DNA of 64,000 nucleotides from Heliocidaris erythrogramma (Eukaryota; Echinodermata; Echinoidea; Camarodonta; Echinometridae): positions 30,421,162-30,485,161 of the forward strand of contig CM046864.1 in the NCBI GenBank assembly GCA_025617745.1, given 5' to 3'. A program made the position numbers and the translations under genes. The notes under the pieces were generated by a model. It had not been told where the DNA came from. It saw nothing but the letters and a program-made list of their open reading frames with translations, and ran no database searches. This document shows positions 46,125 to 58,036 of the stretch, piece after piece. Within the stretch, counting starts at the first letter, position 1. Every line of letters starts with the position of its first letter.

Positions 46125-46640
46125 TATTATTATTATTTATTATTTATTTATTTATTTGTGCATGCTTCATGAATCATATTTACAATCACATAATAATACA
46201 AAGTATTACACAGTAATATTGTTTCATATTGAAACATACAGAGGTTTGGCAAAATAAGCTATAAGCTTGAGAGGTATTGCCACACCTGCATACTTAAAAC
46301 AAACAATATAAACGGGTAAAACCATTATAATAAAATAAACATAAATCAAAACGAACCTTAAAATGGTAAACGAGATAATAAGAAAAACAAAAGATGGAAA
46401 GAAAAAAAAAAGAACACATGAAAAGAATATGGAAATATACAAAAGAAAAGAACCCCTATATATAGTTAGTAATATAAGTTATAAAGATATAGATTTACAT
46501 GTACACCCAGAGAAATTCACAACGCTTGTAAGAATCTATATAAAGTGAGAATATACCCAGAACTGATGGATACAGAAACAGCACTAGTTACATATGTGAG
46601 ATAAGCATGCATTTAACACTGCTTTTGAAGGAGTGTATTG

Positions 46641-47474
46641 TCAATAAGTTACGAGTTTCATTTGGTAATGAGTTTCATTTGGTAATGAGTTCCAAACATC
46701 TGGGCCATAATGCCGTACAGATTTATGTGCTAACACTGTGCGGGGGTTGGATAAATGAATGTTTGCTGATTGTCTAGTCCGATAAGGATGAATTTCGTCA
46801 TTTCTTTGGAACATTGAACAAAAGGTCGCAGGCAAGAGCTTGGTGTTATAACGATACATAAATGTTGACATTTGAAGGAAATTAATGTCACAGACTGGCA
46901 GAGTTTTCAGTTTAATAAACAGGGGATGTGTGTGGTCAAGGTAACCAGCACCAGCACATATTCGAATTGCTTTCTTTTGTAGCATGAGAATATTATCGGT
47001 TGTACCCTTGGATGTAGCCCAAAGGATATTACAATAGGAAATATATGGTAGAATAAGAGTGTTATATAAAGTAAATAATGTTCTGGGGGGTACAATATAC
47101 CTAACCCTATATAAAATACCAATGCCACGAGAAATCGGTGTCCTTATGTGCTGCAAGTGATCTCCCCAGTTGAGTTTTTCATTTATCAGAACACCGAGGA
47201 ACTTCGTACATGTTTTCTGCTCTAATAGGACATCATCAAGTTTGATGGAAAGATTTTGCTGACATGATTTTTTACCCTTGAAATGAATAAAATTAGTTTT
47301 TTGCAGGTTGAGAGACAGCATATTACTTCGAAACCAATTCGCTATTTTTGGCAGTTCCGAGTTAACTCGGTTTTCTAGTAAATTTATGTCTCGATGAGAA
47401 AGGAATACACTCGTATCATCAGCAAATAAAATGTAATTCAACAAAGTGGATACATTACATAAGTCATTAATATA
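46641..47474 (-). pseudogene. LINE-E RT, C-terminal part
   Basis: Begins right at the Tc1 insertion with YINDLCNVSTLL, then FADDTSVFL, NLQKTNFIHFK, TKFLGVLI and the C-terminal RHYGPDVWNSLP. The final codons contain an 18-bp tandem duplication (NETHYQMKL..), so the natural C-terminus is altered. It joins in sense with 49158 onward if the Tc1 element is removed. Confidence 0.85.
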
Positions 47475-49157
47475 CACTGTTGGTCATAATGGTAGCATAA
47501 TTTTTTTTCTACCTTTCGTACAACAATATGAGTAATTTTTTTGCAAAATATAGCTTATATCTTCACCGATTTTATTGATAAATCTGTTCTCAACATATGA
47601 AATAAAAAATATAAGACAAAAATTAATTCATACAAACTTTATACACTGGTTTAAACCACTTTTGACAAACACAATCATCCAGACCTTGGATTCCTTGAAA
47701 AAATGTATCGTTTTTGGTAAATGTTTAACCATGATAATTTTATCGTGAAAAATAAAATCTTGGGATCTTTTGATGATTGAAGGGAAGTGTTCCTCTTTTT
47801 AATCTTATTGGGTCACTTAGTACCTGGTATGGCCACCTCTGGCACGCACCAGTGCCTCCACACGCCGTGGCATACTGTCCACAAGGTTGTTGATGGTGTT
47901 CAAGGACAGTGCATCCCACTCTTCGGTCAGTGCCTGGGCTAACTCCTGCACATTTTGAGGATGATTGTTTCTCTCATTGATGGCACGGCCCAATACATCC
48001 CAGGCGTGCCCAATGGGGGTTCATGTCGGGGGAACAGGCAGGCCAAGGCATCTGCTGCACGTCCTCTGCGTCAAGGAATTCCCTCACCAGACGTGCCCTA
48101 TGTGATCGAGCGTTGTCGTCTTGGAGCTGAAAGTTATTGCCATATACTCTTCTCGCGTATAGAAGACAATGGCGTTCCAGGATATCGCGGTACACGACGG
48201 CGTTGACTTTTCCTTCAGGTGCAGCCAATGGTGTTTTTCTGCCATAATGTATTCCGACCCATACCTCACTGAGCCTCCATCTGCTTGATTGGTTTCCTGG
48301 ACAAAGTCATTACGGAGGTTCTCGCCCCACAATCGTCGAACCCTCTGCCTCCCATCGGTGCGGTCAAGGATGTACCGGCTTTCATCAGTGAAGATTACAT
48401 GGCGCCAGTGACCAAGCTGCCATCTCCTGTGCCTCCTAGCCCACTGGAGCCGAGCAACCCGGTGGCGAACAGTGAGATGTGGAACCTTGGTCATTCGCCG
48501 AGCTCTGTAGCCATGTTGGACAAGTCTCCTGTTGACGGTTTCCCGTGAAACGTTCACTCCGAAGTGCCTCCTCCACAAGTGGCAAAGACGACTCGCTGGC
48601 ATTCTCCGGTTCCTACGGCACATGTTCAGCAGTTGACGGCCATCCCGTGCGGATGTTCATCGTGGTCGACCTGTAGATCTCTCTGGACTCAAAGTAATCG
48701 CCTCTCGATGTCTTCTGAGGATGCGGCACACACAACTCTGCGATAGTCCAAGAATATCTGCAATCTGGGCCTGTGTCCGTCCATTCCGTCGGAGTGCAAG
48801 GACCCTCTGACGAATTGCAAGTGCCGTTGGGCGAGGCATAGTGTAAGGAATCAATGTACCAAATTTGGTAGGAATTGATCAAGCTAACTCTGAAAACGGG
48901 CTGTTAACACACGTAGGCTTTCTGCACGAAATGGACAGCAAAACAACAGCAGAAAGGAGGCTCTGCCTTTCATAGCACCAAACAGCAATAAGGCCACGTT
49001 ATGGAATGTTCCACTTGACCGACTTTTACCTCGACAATACAAAATCATTATGTAATCAATGAACCTGGTCAATATTATCTATTTAGGCTTTTAAATATGA
49101 TTAAATCAACGGATGACTATGAAAATACGAATTATGCTAACATTATGACCAACAGTG
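47475..49157 (-). mobile_element. Complete Tc1-family transposon (1683 bp)
   Basis: TIRs CACTGTTGGTCATAATG, about 24 bp with one or two mismatches, at 47475 and ending 49157. TA flanks both ends (47473-47474, 49158-49159). It sits inside the LINE-E coding sequence and carries one transposase gene on the minus strand. It is younger than LINE-E. Confidence 0.95.
47817..48839 (-). pseudogene. Tc1-family DD34E transposase, inactive
   Basis: About 340 codons from ATG 48837-48839 to TAA 47817-47819, the standard Tc1 length. The N-terminal paired HTH shows ALRRNGRTQAQIADILGLSQS and a GRP hook before the second HTH. First catalytic Asp is in FTDESR (near 48385), second in DDNARSH (near 48110). The expected third residue lies 34 residues after the second Asp, in the NPIEHAW motif. 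Here that codon reads GGG (Gly) instead of Glu and an extra C shifts the frame. Other frameshifts lie near 48640-48660 and 48240. Cut-and-paste activity is lost. Confidence 0.9.
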
Positions 49158-50480
49158 TATATAAGAAAAAGCAGTGGCCCTAGTATGGAACCTTCAGGCA
49201 CCCCACATCTTAAAGGTGATATATCAGAATTGACAAAATTATAACAGGTGTATTGCCTCCTCTGTGAAAGGTAGCTGGAGAACCAATCTAAAGCAATGCC
49301 TCTTACCCCATAGTATTCAAGTTTATATAAGAGTATGGAATGATCAAGTGTGTCAAAAGCTTTGCTCAGATCCATGAACACACCTATAGTGTGTTCCCGA
49401 GTTACCAAGGCTCCAGAAACAAAGTCATAAAATCTCACCAACGCAAGGTCAGTAGAGTGAGACTTTCTAAATCCAAACTGGTTAGGATTAAGTAATTTGT
49501 TTTTGTCAAGAAAGCCGGTGAGTCTATTATAAACAATTCTCTCTAGGATTTTTGAGAAGCTAGGTAGAATTGATATTGGTCTGTAGTTATTAATACTAGA
49601 AGTGCTATCTCTCTTATGAACAGGGATAACCTTTGCCAGTTTGAAATGACAAGGAAACACACCAGATGAGAGAGAAAGGTTACAAATGTGCACCAAAGGT
49701 ATCAAGATCGAACCAATAATTTGCTTTAGAAAAGCTGAACTAATTTCATCATGACCCAAAGCCCTACTATTCCTAAGCGAAGAAACAATATTTAATATTT
49801 CAAAATAATCTGTTGGCTTAAGGAAAAGTGACACCTGGGTCTTCCCGTGATTTAGAAGATGGTCCTTGAAATTCATGCCGGTGGAATTTATTTTCTTTGC
49901 TTGATTTGGGCCTATATTCACAAAATAATTGTTGAATGCATTAGCAATATCTTCAATATTGGATATTTCATTACCATTATGGACAATTTTTTTGGCAGAT
50001 TCCGCCTTGCGTCGCTTGCACAATAAATCCTTAACAATTCTCCAAGTAGATGACATGTTGCCTTTAACATTTTCAAATTGTTTTGAGTAGTAAAGACATC
50101 GTGATGATCTAATGATCGACGTCAACTTATTACGATATTTCTTATATTTATCTTTATTTTCTTGAGAAGGTTTCTTAACGCTTCTTTTATATAAAATATT
50201 CCTTCTTTTGATAGATTGAATGATCCCTTTTGTTATCCACGGATGTTTACCAGATTTCTTAATAGATGATTTCACCAAAGGAATCAGTTTATCAAAGTGA
50301 CGGTAAAATGTACTTCTAAACAGATCATAGGCTTTTTCAACATCGTTACATCCCAGTACATCATGCCAGTCCTCTGACAGAAAAGCTTAATTTAGATGAG
50401 AAATGTTTTCTTCAGTAAAATTTCGTTTCATACGTTGTATGCGGTAGTAAATCGTAGAGAACAGAAATTTATACCGTCTC
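49158..50480 (-). pseudogene. LINE-E RT, N-terminal part
   Basis: Open from about 50390 down to the Tc1 junction: HPWITKGI, YRNKLTSIIR, NNYFVNIG, YRPISILPSFSKILE, FGFRKSHSTDLALV, FMDLSKAFDTLDH, GVPEGSILGPLLF (Q to E in the usual GVPQG). A TAA near 50385 interrupts the sequence further upstream. The product would be the fingers and palm of a CR1/L2 reverse transcriptase. Confidence 0.88.
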
Positions 50481-51695
50481 ATTTTTTTTTTGCAGTGAAT
50501 GTATTTGTTTAAGAGTAGAAGTGTATAGGCCTACTATAAATAGTCTCATACTTCGGATGAGTTGATTTTCCCTTTGCTCCTAAATCATGTTGTATGACAA
50601 CAATGATGAACAGCTATCGCATTATGCTTTAATAAGGATAACGATCAATTTCATTTTTTACCCTCGGTGTTTGGGGTACCAGGATGCTACGCTTAAAGCT
50701 ACTCCGTAATTTCGTGATGGTAGGCATGTTCGTAAGCTGCCTGAATGTTACATTGAAGTTAGGATTACCAGGCAAGTAAAATGCAGGCCTGCACATTTTT
50801 TGTCAAATGTATAGGAACTGTTAGAAAAGGAGAAATGCACAGCCAGCACCAGTGTTTACAAATTGATTTAGAAGTTTGATAAAAATGCGGAGGCCGGGGA
50901 TAATATGTTTATATTTGTCACAAATTCTACTAAAGAAAACTAAGGCTACATTCTTGCAACTTCCAACTTTCATGAGTTATTTTGAATCATTATCCGTGTC
51001 AAACATCAGAGCTGTGGTTTTACAAAATTATATTCCCGTCGTCTTTCTTGCAAACCTGGTAAAGAGGGCAATATTTCTTATATCACCCTCTTTCACAAAA
51101 GCCTATTGACTTTACGGGTTGCAATACAAGGCAATATAGGCTTGAATTGCCTGGTGGCGCTGCGCGCAGTTTGTTGTTGTTCACAGTTGCTGGCTAGGCT
51201 AGTGCAGTGGGGAAATTGATTGACACGTTTTTACAAAAAGGGATTAAATGGTGCTTTTGGGATACATTTTATGATAATGTTACGACTTGTATGCTCTAGA
51301 TGTCTGAAGTGTATAATAATAACAACATTGACTGGCTCCTACTTTCGGGAGATACGACTCGGGCAATATGAATTTATTTCAGGGTTATTTCATATCCCCT
51401 CAAGGCCAGTCAATATTATATAGTTATAAAGTTGTTAACACTCTATTATATTAGTTGATCTAATGATATTACCTAATACCATAATCCATTCTCCCGATGA
51501 ATGAGCAGATCAAAGGACGAAGACAGAATTCCCTTGCAAGAAAGTTGAAGTTGAAAGAGCTATCCAAAATCAAAGTCAGTCAAGGCCTGTGGAATAATCT
51601 TTCTGGTGATCATAAAGAGAAGGGAAGCTCTTCGTTGTCAAACCAAATTAATAAGGTAAGACATAGCTCAAACATTGGTAGGACAGCAATTGACA
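50481..51695. other. No gene seen
   Basis: Short unrecognised frames only (50876-51109, 51220-51423, 51497-51754). The last is basic and open for 85 codons but runs into the start of the direct repeat. Confidence 0.5.
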
Positions 51696-53484
51696 CCTTT
51701 AAGTATTTCTGCAAGCTATTCATTTACAACTTAACACACGTTGCTCAATGGTAGTAGCATTGTAAGTTTTACTGTCTTTCATATCATTGACACCAAATAT
51801 GAATGTATGGGATTATTAACATATTTTAATTAATAATATATCTGACGCTGATTCATTGCATCGAACTACTCAAAGCGTTTAACTGAGTAACGACTGACTG
51901 TCGATTACTATGATTCAAAAAGCAAAAAAACACAGCAATCAGAAAAATGCAATACAGAGAAAGGGAACATTTCATTCTTATCTTGAACACATTTGCACAT
52001 TTGACAGCATGCAAGTTAAGTATGATTTTCCTTCGAGCCATGTAATTTTCGACAGATTCTAATGACAAACGATTATTGCAGAAGTGGTGGAGAATAGTCC
52101 TAGTATCACTGTAACTTACACCTGATTTGTTTTTCATGTACCAAATAAAATTAGAACCATTGTTAGAAAGTGATGTGTATAAAATACAACGCATACATTT
52201 CCACATGCCTTCTTCAGTGACGACTAAAACCGGACTGTCTCAGACAGTGCTGCCAATAGCTTGAGCCATACTGCGCTGAAGATCTACGCAACGCCAGCAG
52301 GCAGGCCGAGTATTATTTAAAGCATGCACATAGCAAGATAATTATTATCACTGAAAAAAGCGACCCACTATAGGAATTCCGTCATGGTGCCACTTTATAT
52401 ATTTGTATACATGTATATATATATATTTATATATGTTTTTATATTATTCTTTCATCATTCAGTTATCCATGTAGCAAGTAGGTCGAAAGAGAGAAAACAA
52501 AGAAATATAACGTGGGGGGGGGGGGGGGGGGGTTCGACGTTTATTATACCCTCACTTTCAATTGCAGAATTATCTGTTAGTGGTACGAATTGAAGACGAC
52601 GACTTGTCAGATCAATAGCGTCCCAGAAAAAAAAACCCAAACCGAGATTTATCGACTTTAATCATAATTATCTTAATCACTGGTATGATTAATAAATGAC
52701 ACATAATTTTTTTTTTTATTTTTTATTTTTTTTTTTATGTGTAAAGCTTGAATCCTCTTCTTTCATTTGATACCACTCCTATGATACGTGCTTCAGGCAT
52801 GAGTGAATAAAGACAATAAGCAGGGCTAAAAAGTCGTTTGGCCAACGATATCTGAATTTTAAAGAGATAATCACATTTTTAGAATGTTCATATTTTGCCC
52901 TTTCATCATGATACCTCAGTCTGAAAAAAAGAAGCCAGGGATAAAAAACCCTGTTGGATATGTGTGTGTGTGTGTGTGTGTGGGGGGGGGGGGGGTTATG
53001 GGGGTCTACTTTCCCTCCATAATTTTCTGACAAGCAAAAAAAATATTTTCGTTCTAAAAGGGGGGGGGGGTACAGATCGAGATTATTGATTTCATTTTTG
53101 TACATATAGGCCAGGACCGAAATAGAACCCTTTCACACTCACTTCGTTAGAGCGCTCTAACTAAGAACCGTTCTTCAGGAGCGGTTCCCAGGTGAGTATT
53201 CACATTCTCTGCTGGACCGCTCCGTTAGACCGCTCGAGAGGAACGGTTCTTGAAGAAGCTTTGTTTGCTTTCACACTCGCGCATTTGTTTATGTCTCAAA
53301 TCGCCCAACGAGTCAAAGTGGTCTTGTTGCTATGGCAGCTCAGGTAACCGGGTCATTTTTTTTTCGCGCGGAAATCAACCCGTATACTGCCTGCCTGATG
53401 CATTTATCTCTATTTTTGTCCAAGGCTTTTTTTTTCTTTATTTTTCTTTGTTTTCATCATTCTATCGTCTTTTCTTTCTTTAGG
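51696..53484. repeat. 1.8-kb direct repeat, copy 1
   Basis: Nearly identical to 54656-56424 (a few percent divergence plus length changes in homopolymers). It contains a minus-strand frame, (AT)n near 52410-52435, a G run 52515-52532, (TG)n 52959-52981 followed by a G run, and an inverted 'attatggagggaaa' repeat copy. The end of MITE-C (CTTTCACACTCACTTCG) starts at 53130 and a T-rich tract closes the copy. Confidence 0.93.
51853..52331 (-). pseudogene. Unidentified frame in direct repeat copy 1
   Basis: Corresponds to 54813-55289 but has a TGA (near 52240) where copy 2 has CGA. No domain recognised. Differences between the two copies are mostly amino-acid changing, which suggests no selection on the protein. 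The first ATG lies inside the frame; the open stretch before it starts at GTG. Confidence 0.35.
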
Positions 53485-53589
53485 ACATGCTCGAGGTGGA
53501 GCCTAAGCTTTCATGGCTATTACGTGTTGAATCAGATTTCTTATGTTCTCAGTATTCCTGCTATTGAGCTCTATATATCGTCCTTTGGA

Positions 53590-53790
53590 AAGATATTAAT
53601 CTACATTTTCCACACTCCACCCGGGTGAAGTTAATGGGTACCTGGTAGGAAGAAATTACTTGAATTCCTTATCATGGTCGCCGGGCTAAAGTCGGGGTAA
53701 TAGTTATGATTGCATGACCCTCGCGGAGAACACTATTAATACCGGTGAGCCTATACCCTGGGTAAAGAAGACACGTTGCCATTATTATAA
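53590..53790 (+). mobile_element. SINE 3' body fragment
   Basis: From 'gtcctttggaaagatattaatctac' through 'ccacccgggtgaag', 'gccgggctaaagtcggggtaatag' and 'gagcctataccctgggtaaagaagac'. It is the same family as 39288-39515 and 14480-14640. The tRNA head is absent. Confidence 0.7.
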
Positions 53791-54054
53791 CTATTATAAT
53801 ATGAAGAAGTTACATTTCTAGCTATGAAATCTTAACAGTCATTGTAACAGTTGTATATTTTCTTGTAATGTATAGCCTTTTGGTCTACTATTTTCCATTT
53901 CAAGTTTACATTTCCATTTCCCATTTTAATTTTCGATTGATTAGCGAATTAGATGAGGAACGGTGAAATTATCTTGTTAAAACTATGTTGAATATCAACG
54001 ACGAAAAAAAAGAGAGGGAAAATACAAGAAATTGTGAAAGATTCCTGGAGACAG

Positions 54055-54655
54055 CGGCGGCGCTCGGGGGGCACATTGCCCCCCACATTTTCAAGTACCC
54101 CACATGTGCCCCTTTTTATCTATGAAAAGTGCCCCTTTTCATAGCTGATAAGTGCCCCCTTTCCTTCGTATAGTGCCTCTTTTTCTTTCTAATAAGTGCT
54201 ATTTTTACCTTCTGACCATTGCCCCTTTAACCTCCGACATTACCACCCCTTATGAAATCTAATAATTGCCCCTTTTTCGTCGAATTAGTGCCCATTTCCC
54301 GTTCTAATAGTGCAATTTTTCATTCTGATAAGTGCCCCTTTTCCTTCGTATAACTCTGCCCCTTCTTCTTTCTGATAAATGCCCTTTTCACCTTCTGATA
54401 AGTGCCCCCTTTAACTTCATACATTACTGCCCCTTTTGAAATATGTGCATTTTGTTTTTCGTCTGATTAGTGCCCATTTTCCGTTCAAATAGTACAATTT
54501 TCCCTTCTTATAATTGCCCTTTTTCACCTCTGATAAGTGATTCTTTTTCTTCGTATGACTGCCCCTTCTTCTTTCCAATAAGTTCCCTTTTCACATTCTA
54601 ATAAGTGCCCCTTTTAAGCTGAAATAAGTGTCCCCTTTGAAATCCGACAAGTGTC
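54055..54655 (+). repeat. Minisatellite, core AAGTGCCCCTTTT
   Basis: About 24 degenerate copies of 'tctgataagtgccccttttc' with variable spacers, period roughly 20-30 bp. It runs directly into direct-repeat copy 2 at 54656. Confidence 0.88.
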
Positions 54656-55902
54656 CCTTTAAGTATTTCTGCAAGCTATTCATTTACAACTTAACACACG
54701 TTGCTCAATGGTAGTAGCATTGTAAGTTTTACTGTCTTTCATATCATTGGCACCAAATATGAATGTATGGGATTATTAACATATTTTAATTAATAATATA
54801 TCTGACGCTGATTCATTGCATCGAACTACTCAAAGCGTTTAACTGAGTAACGACTGACTGTCGATTACTATGATTCAAAAAGCAAAAAAACACAGCAATC
54901 AGAAAAATGCAATACAGAGAAGGGGAACATCTCATTCTTATCTTGAACACATTTGCCCATTTGACAGCATGCAAGTTAAGTATGATTTTCCTTCGAGCCA
55001 TGTAATTTTCGACAGATTCTAATGACAAACGATTATCACAGAAGTGGTGGAGAATAGTCCTAGTATCACTGCAACTTACACCTGATTTGTTTTTCATGTA
55101 CCAAATAAAATTAGAACCATTGTTAGAAAGTGATGTGTATAAAATACAATGCATACATTTCCACATGCCTTCTTCAGTGACAACTAAAACCGGACTGTCT
55201 CGAACAGTGCTGCCAATAGCTTGAGCCATACCGCGCTGAAGATCTACGCAACGCCAGCAGGCAGGCCGAGTATTATTTAAAGCATGCACATAGCAAGATA
55301 ATTATTATCACTGAAAAAAGCGACCCACTATAGGAATTCCGTCATGGTGCCACTTTATATATTTATATACATGTATATATATATATATATTTATATATGT
55401 TTATATATTATTCTTTCATCATTCAGTTATCCATGTAGCAAGTAGGTCGAAAGAGAGAAAACAAAGCAATATAACGTGGGGGGGGGGGGGGGGGGTTCGA
55501 CGTTTATTATACCCTCACTTTCAATTGCAGAATTATCTGTTAGTGGTACGAATTGAAGACGACGACTTGTCAGATCAATAGCGTCCCAGAAAAAAAAAAC
55601 CCAAACCGAGATTTATCGAGTTTAATCATAATTATCTTAATCACTGGTATGATTAATAAATGACACATATGTGTAAAGCTTGAATCCTCTTCTTTCATTT
55701 GATACCACTCATATGATACGTGCTTCAGGCATGAGTGAATAAAGACAATACGCAGGGCTACCAAAAAGTCGTTTGGCCAACGATATCTGAATTTGAAAGA
55801 GATAATCACATTTTTAGAATGTTCATATTTTGCCCTTTCATCATGATACCTCAGTCGGAAAAAATGAGCCAGGGATAAAAAAACCCTGTTGGATATGTGT
55901 GT

Positions 55903-55933
<31 letters not shown>

Positions 55934-56424
55934 GTTATGGGGGTCTACTTTCCCTCCATAATTTTCTGACAAGCAAAAAAAATATTTTCGTTCTAAAAGG
56001 GGGGGGGGGTACAGATCGAGATTATTGATTTCATTTTTGTACATATAGGCCAGGACCGAAATAGAACCCTTTCACACTCACTTCGTTAGAGCGCTCTAAC
56101 TAAGAACCGTTCTTCAGGAGCGGTTCCCAGGTGAGTATTCACATTCTCTGCTGGACCGCTCCGTTAGACCGCTCGAGAGGAACGGTTCTTGAAGAAGCTT
56201 TGTTTGCTTTCACACTCGCGCATTTGTTTATGTCTCAAATCGCCCAACGAGTCAAAAACATGGTCTTGTTGCTATGGCAGCTCAGGTAACCGGGTCATTT
56301 TTTTTTCGCGCGGAAATCAACCCGTATACTGCCTGCCTGAGGCATTTATCTCTATTTTTGTCCAAGGCTTTTTTTTTCTTTATTTTTCTTTGTTTTCATC
56401 ATTCTGTCGTCTTTTTTTTTTTAG
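54656..56424. repeat. 1.8-kb direct repeat, copy 2
   Basis: Collinear with copy 1 from 'cctttaagtatttctgcaagc' to a T-rich 'ttagg'. It lacks a T-rich insertion that copy 1 has near 52705-52738. MITE-C end sequence starts at 56069. Beyond 56424 the sequence is the T-rich array rather than the copy-1 continuation. Confidence 0.93.
54813..55289 (-). CDS. Hypothetical frame in direct repeat copy 2
   Basis: 158 codons open, the first being GTG; the first ATG is about 20 codons in. It has five Cys in the first half, a WRC..L motif and a hydrophobic stretch (SLYCIFLIAVFFCFL) near the C-terminus that could be a membrane segment. No known family recognised. Copy 1 carries a stop, so I rate this as repeat-internal sequence rather than a proven gene. 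Confidence 0.2.
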   Translation of the reverse strand: MHALNNTRPACWRCVDLQRGMAQAIGSTVRDSPVLVVTEEGMWKCMHCILYTSLSNNGSNFIWYMKNKSGVSCSDTRTILHHFCDNRLSLESVENYMARRKIILNLHAVKWANVFKIRMRCSPSLYCIFLIAVFFCFLNHSNRQSVVTQLNALSSSMQ

Positions 56425-56463
56425 GTTTCTTATGTTTTTCTTTGTTTTTAATCATTTTATCAT

Positions 56464-56636
56464 TGTTACGGGCCGCTGCCTGCCCGTATCCCAGGTTCCC
56501 TGCCTGATATTTAAGTAGACAGCACAACAGATAACTCTGGAAAACCGGTTATAAGTTAATAAAACTCCATGTTGAATCTCCTCTTGGTCTCGATCGTCAC
56601 AATCGATCTCGACCTATTGAACTCGCCCTCATCACA
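56464..56636 (-). repeat. 3' LTR (173 bp)
   Basis: On the minus strand it begins TGTGATGAGG and ends CGTAACA, the expected TG...CA ends. Its part away from U3 is nearly identical to 62083-62217. Confidence 0.85.
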
Positions 56637-56645
56637 CTCCCCTCC
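56637..56645 (-). other. Polypurine tract
   Basis: GGAGGGGAG on the minus strand, directly before the 3' LTR. This is the plus-strand primer site used in reverse transcription. Confidence 0.75.
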
Positions 56646-58036
56646 ATAAAAACATACTTTGGAGTGTAATGAAGAAAGTATGTACATAAAATCCCGTACA
56701 ACAAAGAAACTGTATAAACGAACACGTTATAACTTCATTACACCGTATAGAACCTTATACGAAAATATACATTTTTCGTCCCGGTTAGTAAAATTCTATC
56801 TATCGATCCCTTTAGAATGAATCGATTCAAATACAGTCGTTTTCAGCAATAATGTGAACTAAATATAATGCAAAACGCATAGAAACGACTGTAGAGCATC
56901 TAAACACAGCATTGGCTTGGTAGCTGATCCTAAAAATTGCACAAGCATCATTATAAATGCAGAAATTGTGTTCTAGAGTTAAACATGTAATAGCATAGAG
57001 TGAACACAATTCCATGTCTTTAAACTTAATGAATTAGCATGTAAATTTGCTAGGAGACATATAAAAGCAATCAACTTGATATATAACTGCGGTATTGCTC
57101 AGAATCCTCCCTTGATGCAAGTAATGTAAGAATTATTACAAAAGTAAATACATGTACAACAAAATAAAATCGCATAGAAGTTAAGACATCAAATGGGTTT
57201 TCAGTACATGTACCATTATGTACATGCATATACCATTACTGATGCCCCTTTGCAATTTTAAGCAAAATATCTTTTCTTACAATCCAACAATCAATAAACA
57301 ACCTTCAGCAATATTAGACCTGGCTGAAAAATAGGACAACAATGATCATCACAATATATATGATCTATAAAAGTTTCCACCATTAATGCAAACGTGTACA
57401 CATTGAAAACAAAGATATTTTAGTTGGTTAGGCACATAAATTGTCCACTCTGTTTAACACATGAATTCCACAGACCAAAAATATGAGAAAATTCATATCT
57501 TTTTTGTAATTCTCAAAACAGACAAAAATCCATTTCATTCCACACTTCCTGTAGTTAATAACAACATGCAGCATAGTTTGCATAAGACATAAATTGAATT
57601 TATATAATGTATTTCCTGTTTTAACTTTGACAAACATGCATAAACAAAAGGAGAAATCATTTGTTTCTCTCTTCCTATCCCTTCATAATTGTGCCAACGG
57701 AGTTTAACACCAAAATACTGTCATGCATGTTCCTTTTTCAAAACAAAAAACAGTTATCATTTCATGTACAAAAATACATTGTACAAAATATATCTGGAAG
57801 GTAAACATGAGAAAAACATAAACTTTACACTGAGTCCAATAAGTCTCTGTTTGCAATAGTTTGTGATTATCAAAGAATCACTCCAAGTTCAAAGTTCTGG
57901 TTTTCTTCTTCACGTGCAATTCCAATTTATTCACAAAAAATGTTCAACTGTCCAAGCACATGTAGATTATTTCACACTAGGGTAGTTCACTCTCCCATAG
58001 GATTGTTGAAATGTTTAGTACAATTCTGTCCAAAGA
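56646..58036 (-). other. LTR-element interior without integrase
   Basis: About 1.4 kb where the integrase should be. It is AT-rich, without HHCC or DDE motifs, and no frame exceeds 70 codons. It is either a long 3' non-coding region after an internal deletion or foreign DNA. Confidence 0.55.

Larger units (their letters stand above)
46125..50480 (-). mobile_element. LINE-E, CR1/L2-type, interrupted by a Tc1 element
   Basis: 3' tail of ATTT/ATT repeats (plus strand 46125-46158), trailer of about 515 bp, then coding pieces 46641-47474 and 49158-50480 separated by the Tc1 element. The 5' end is truncated: endonuclease sequence is absent and the frame fades out near 50480. Confidence 0.8.
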
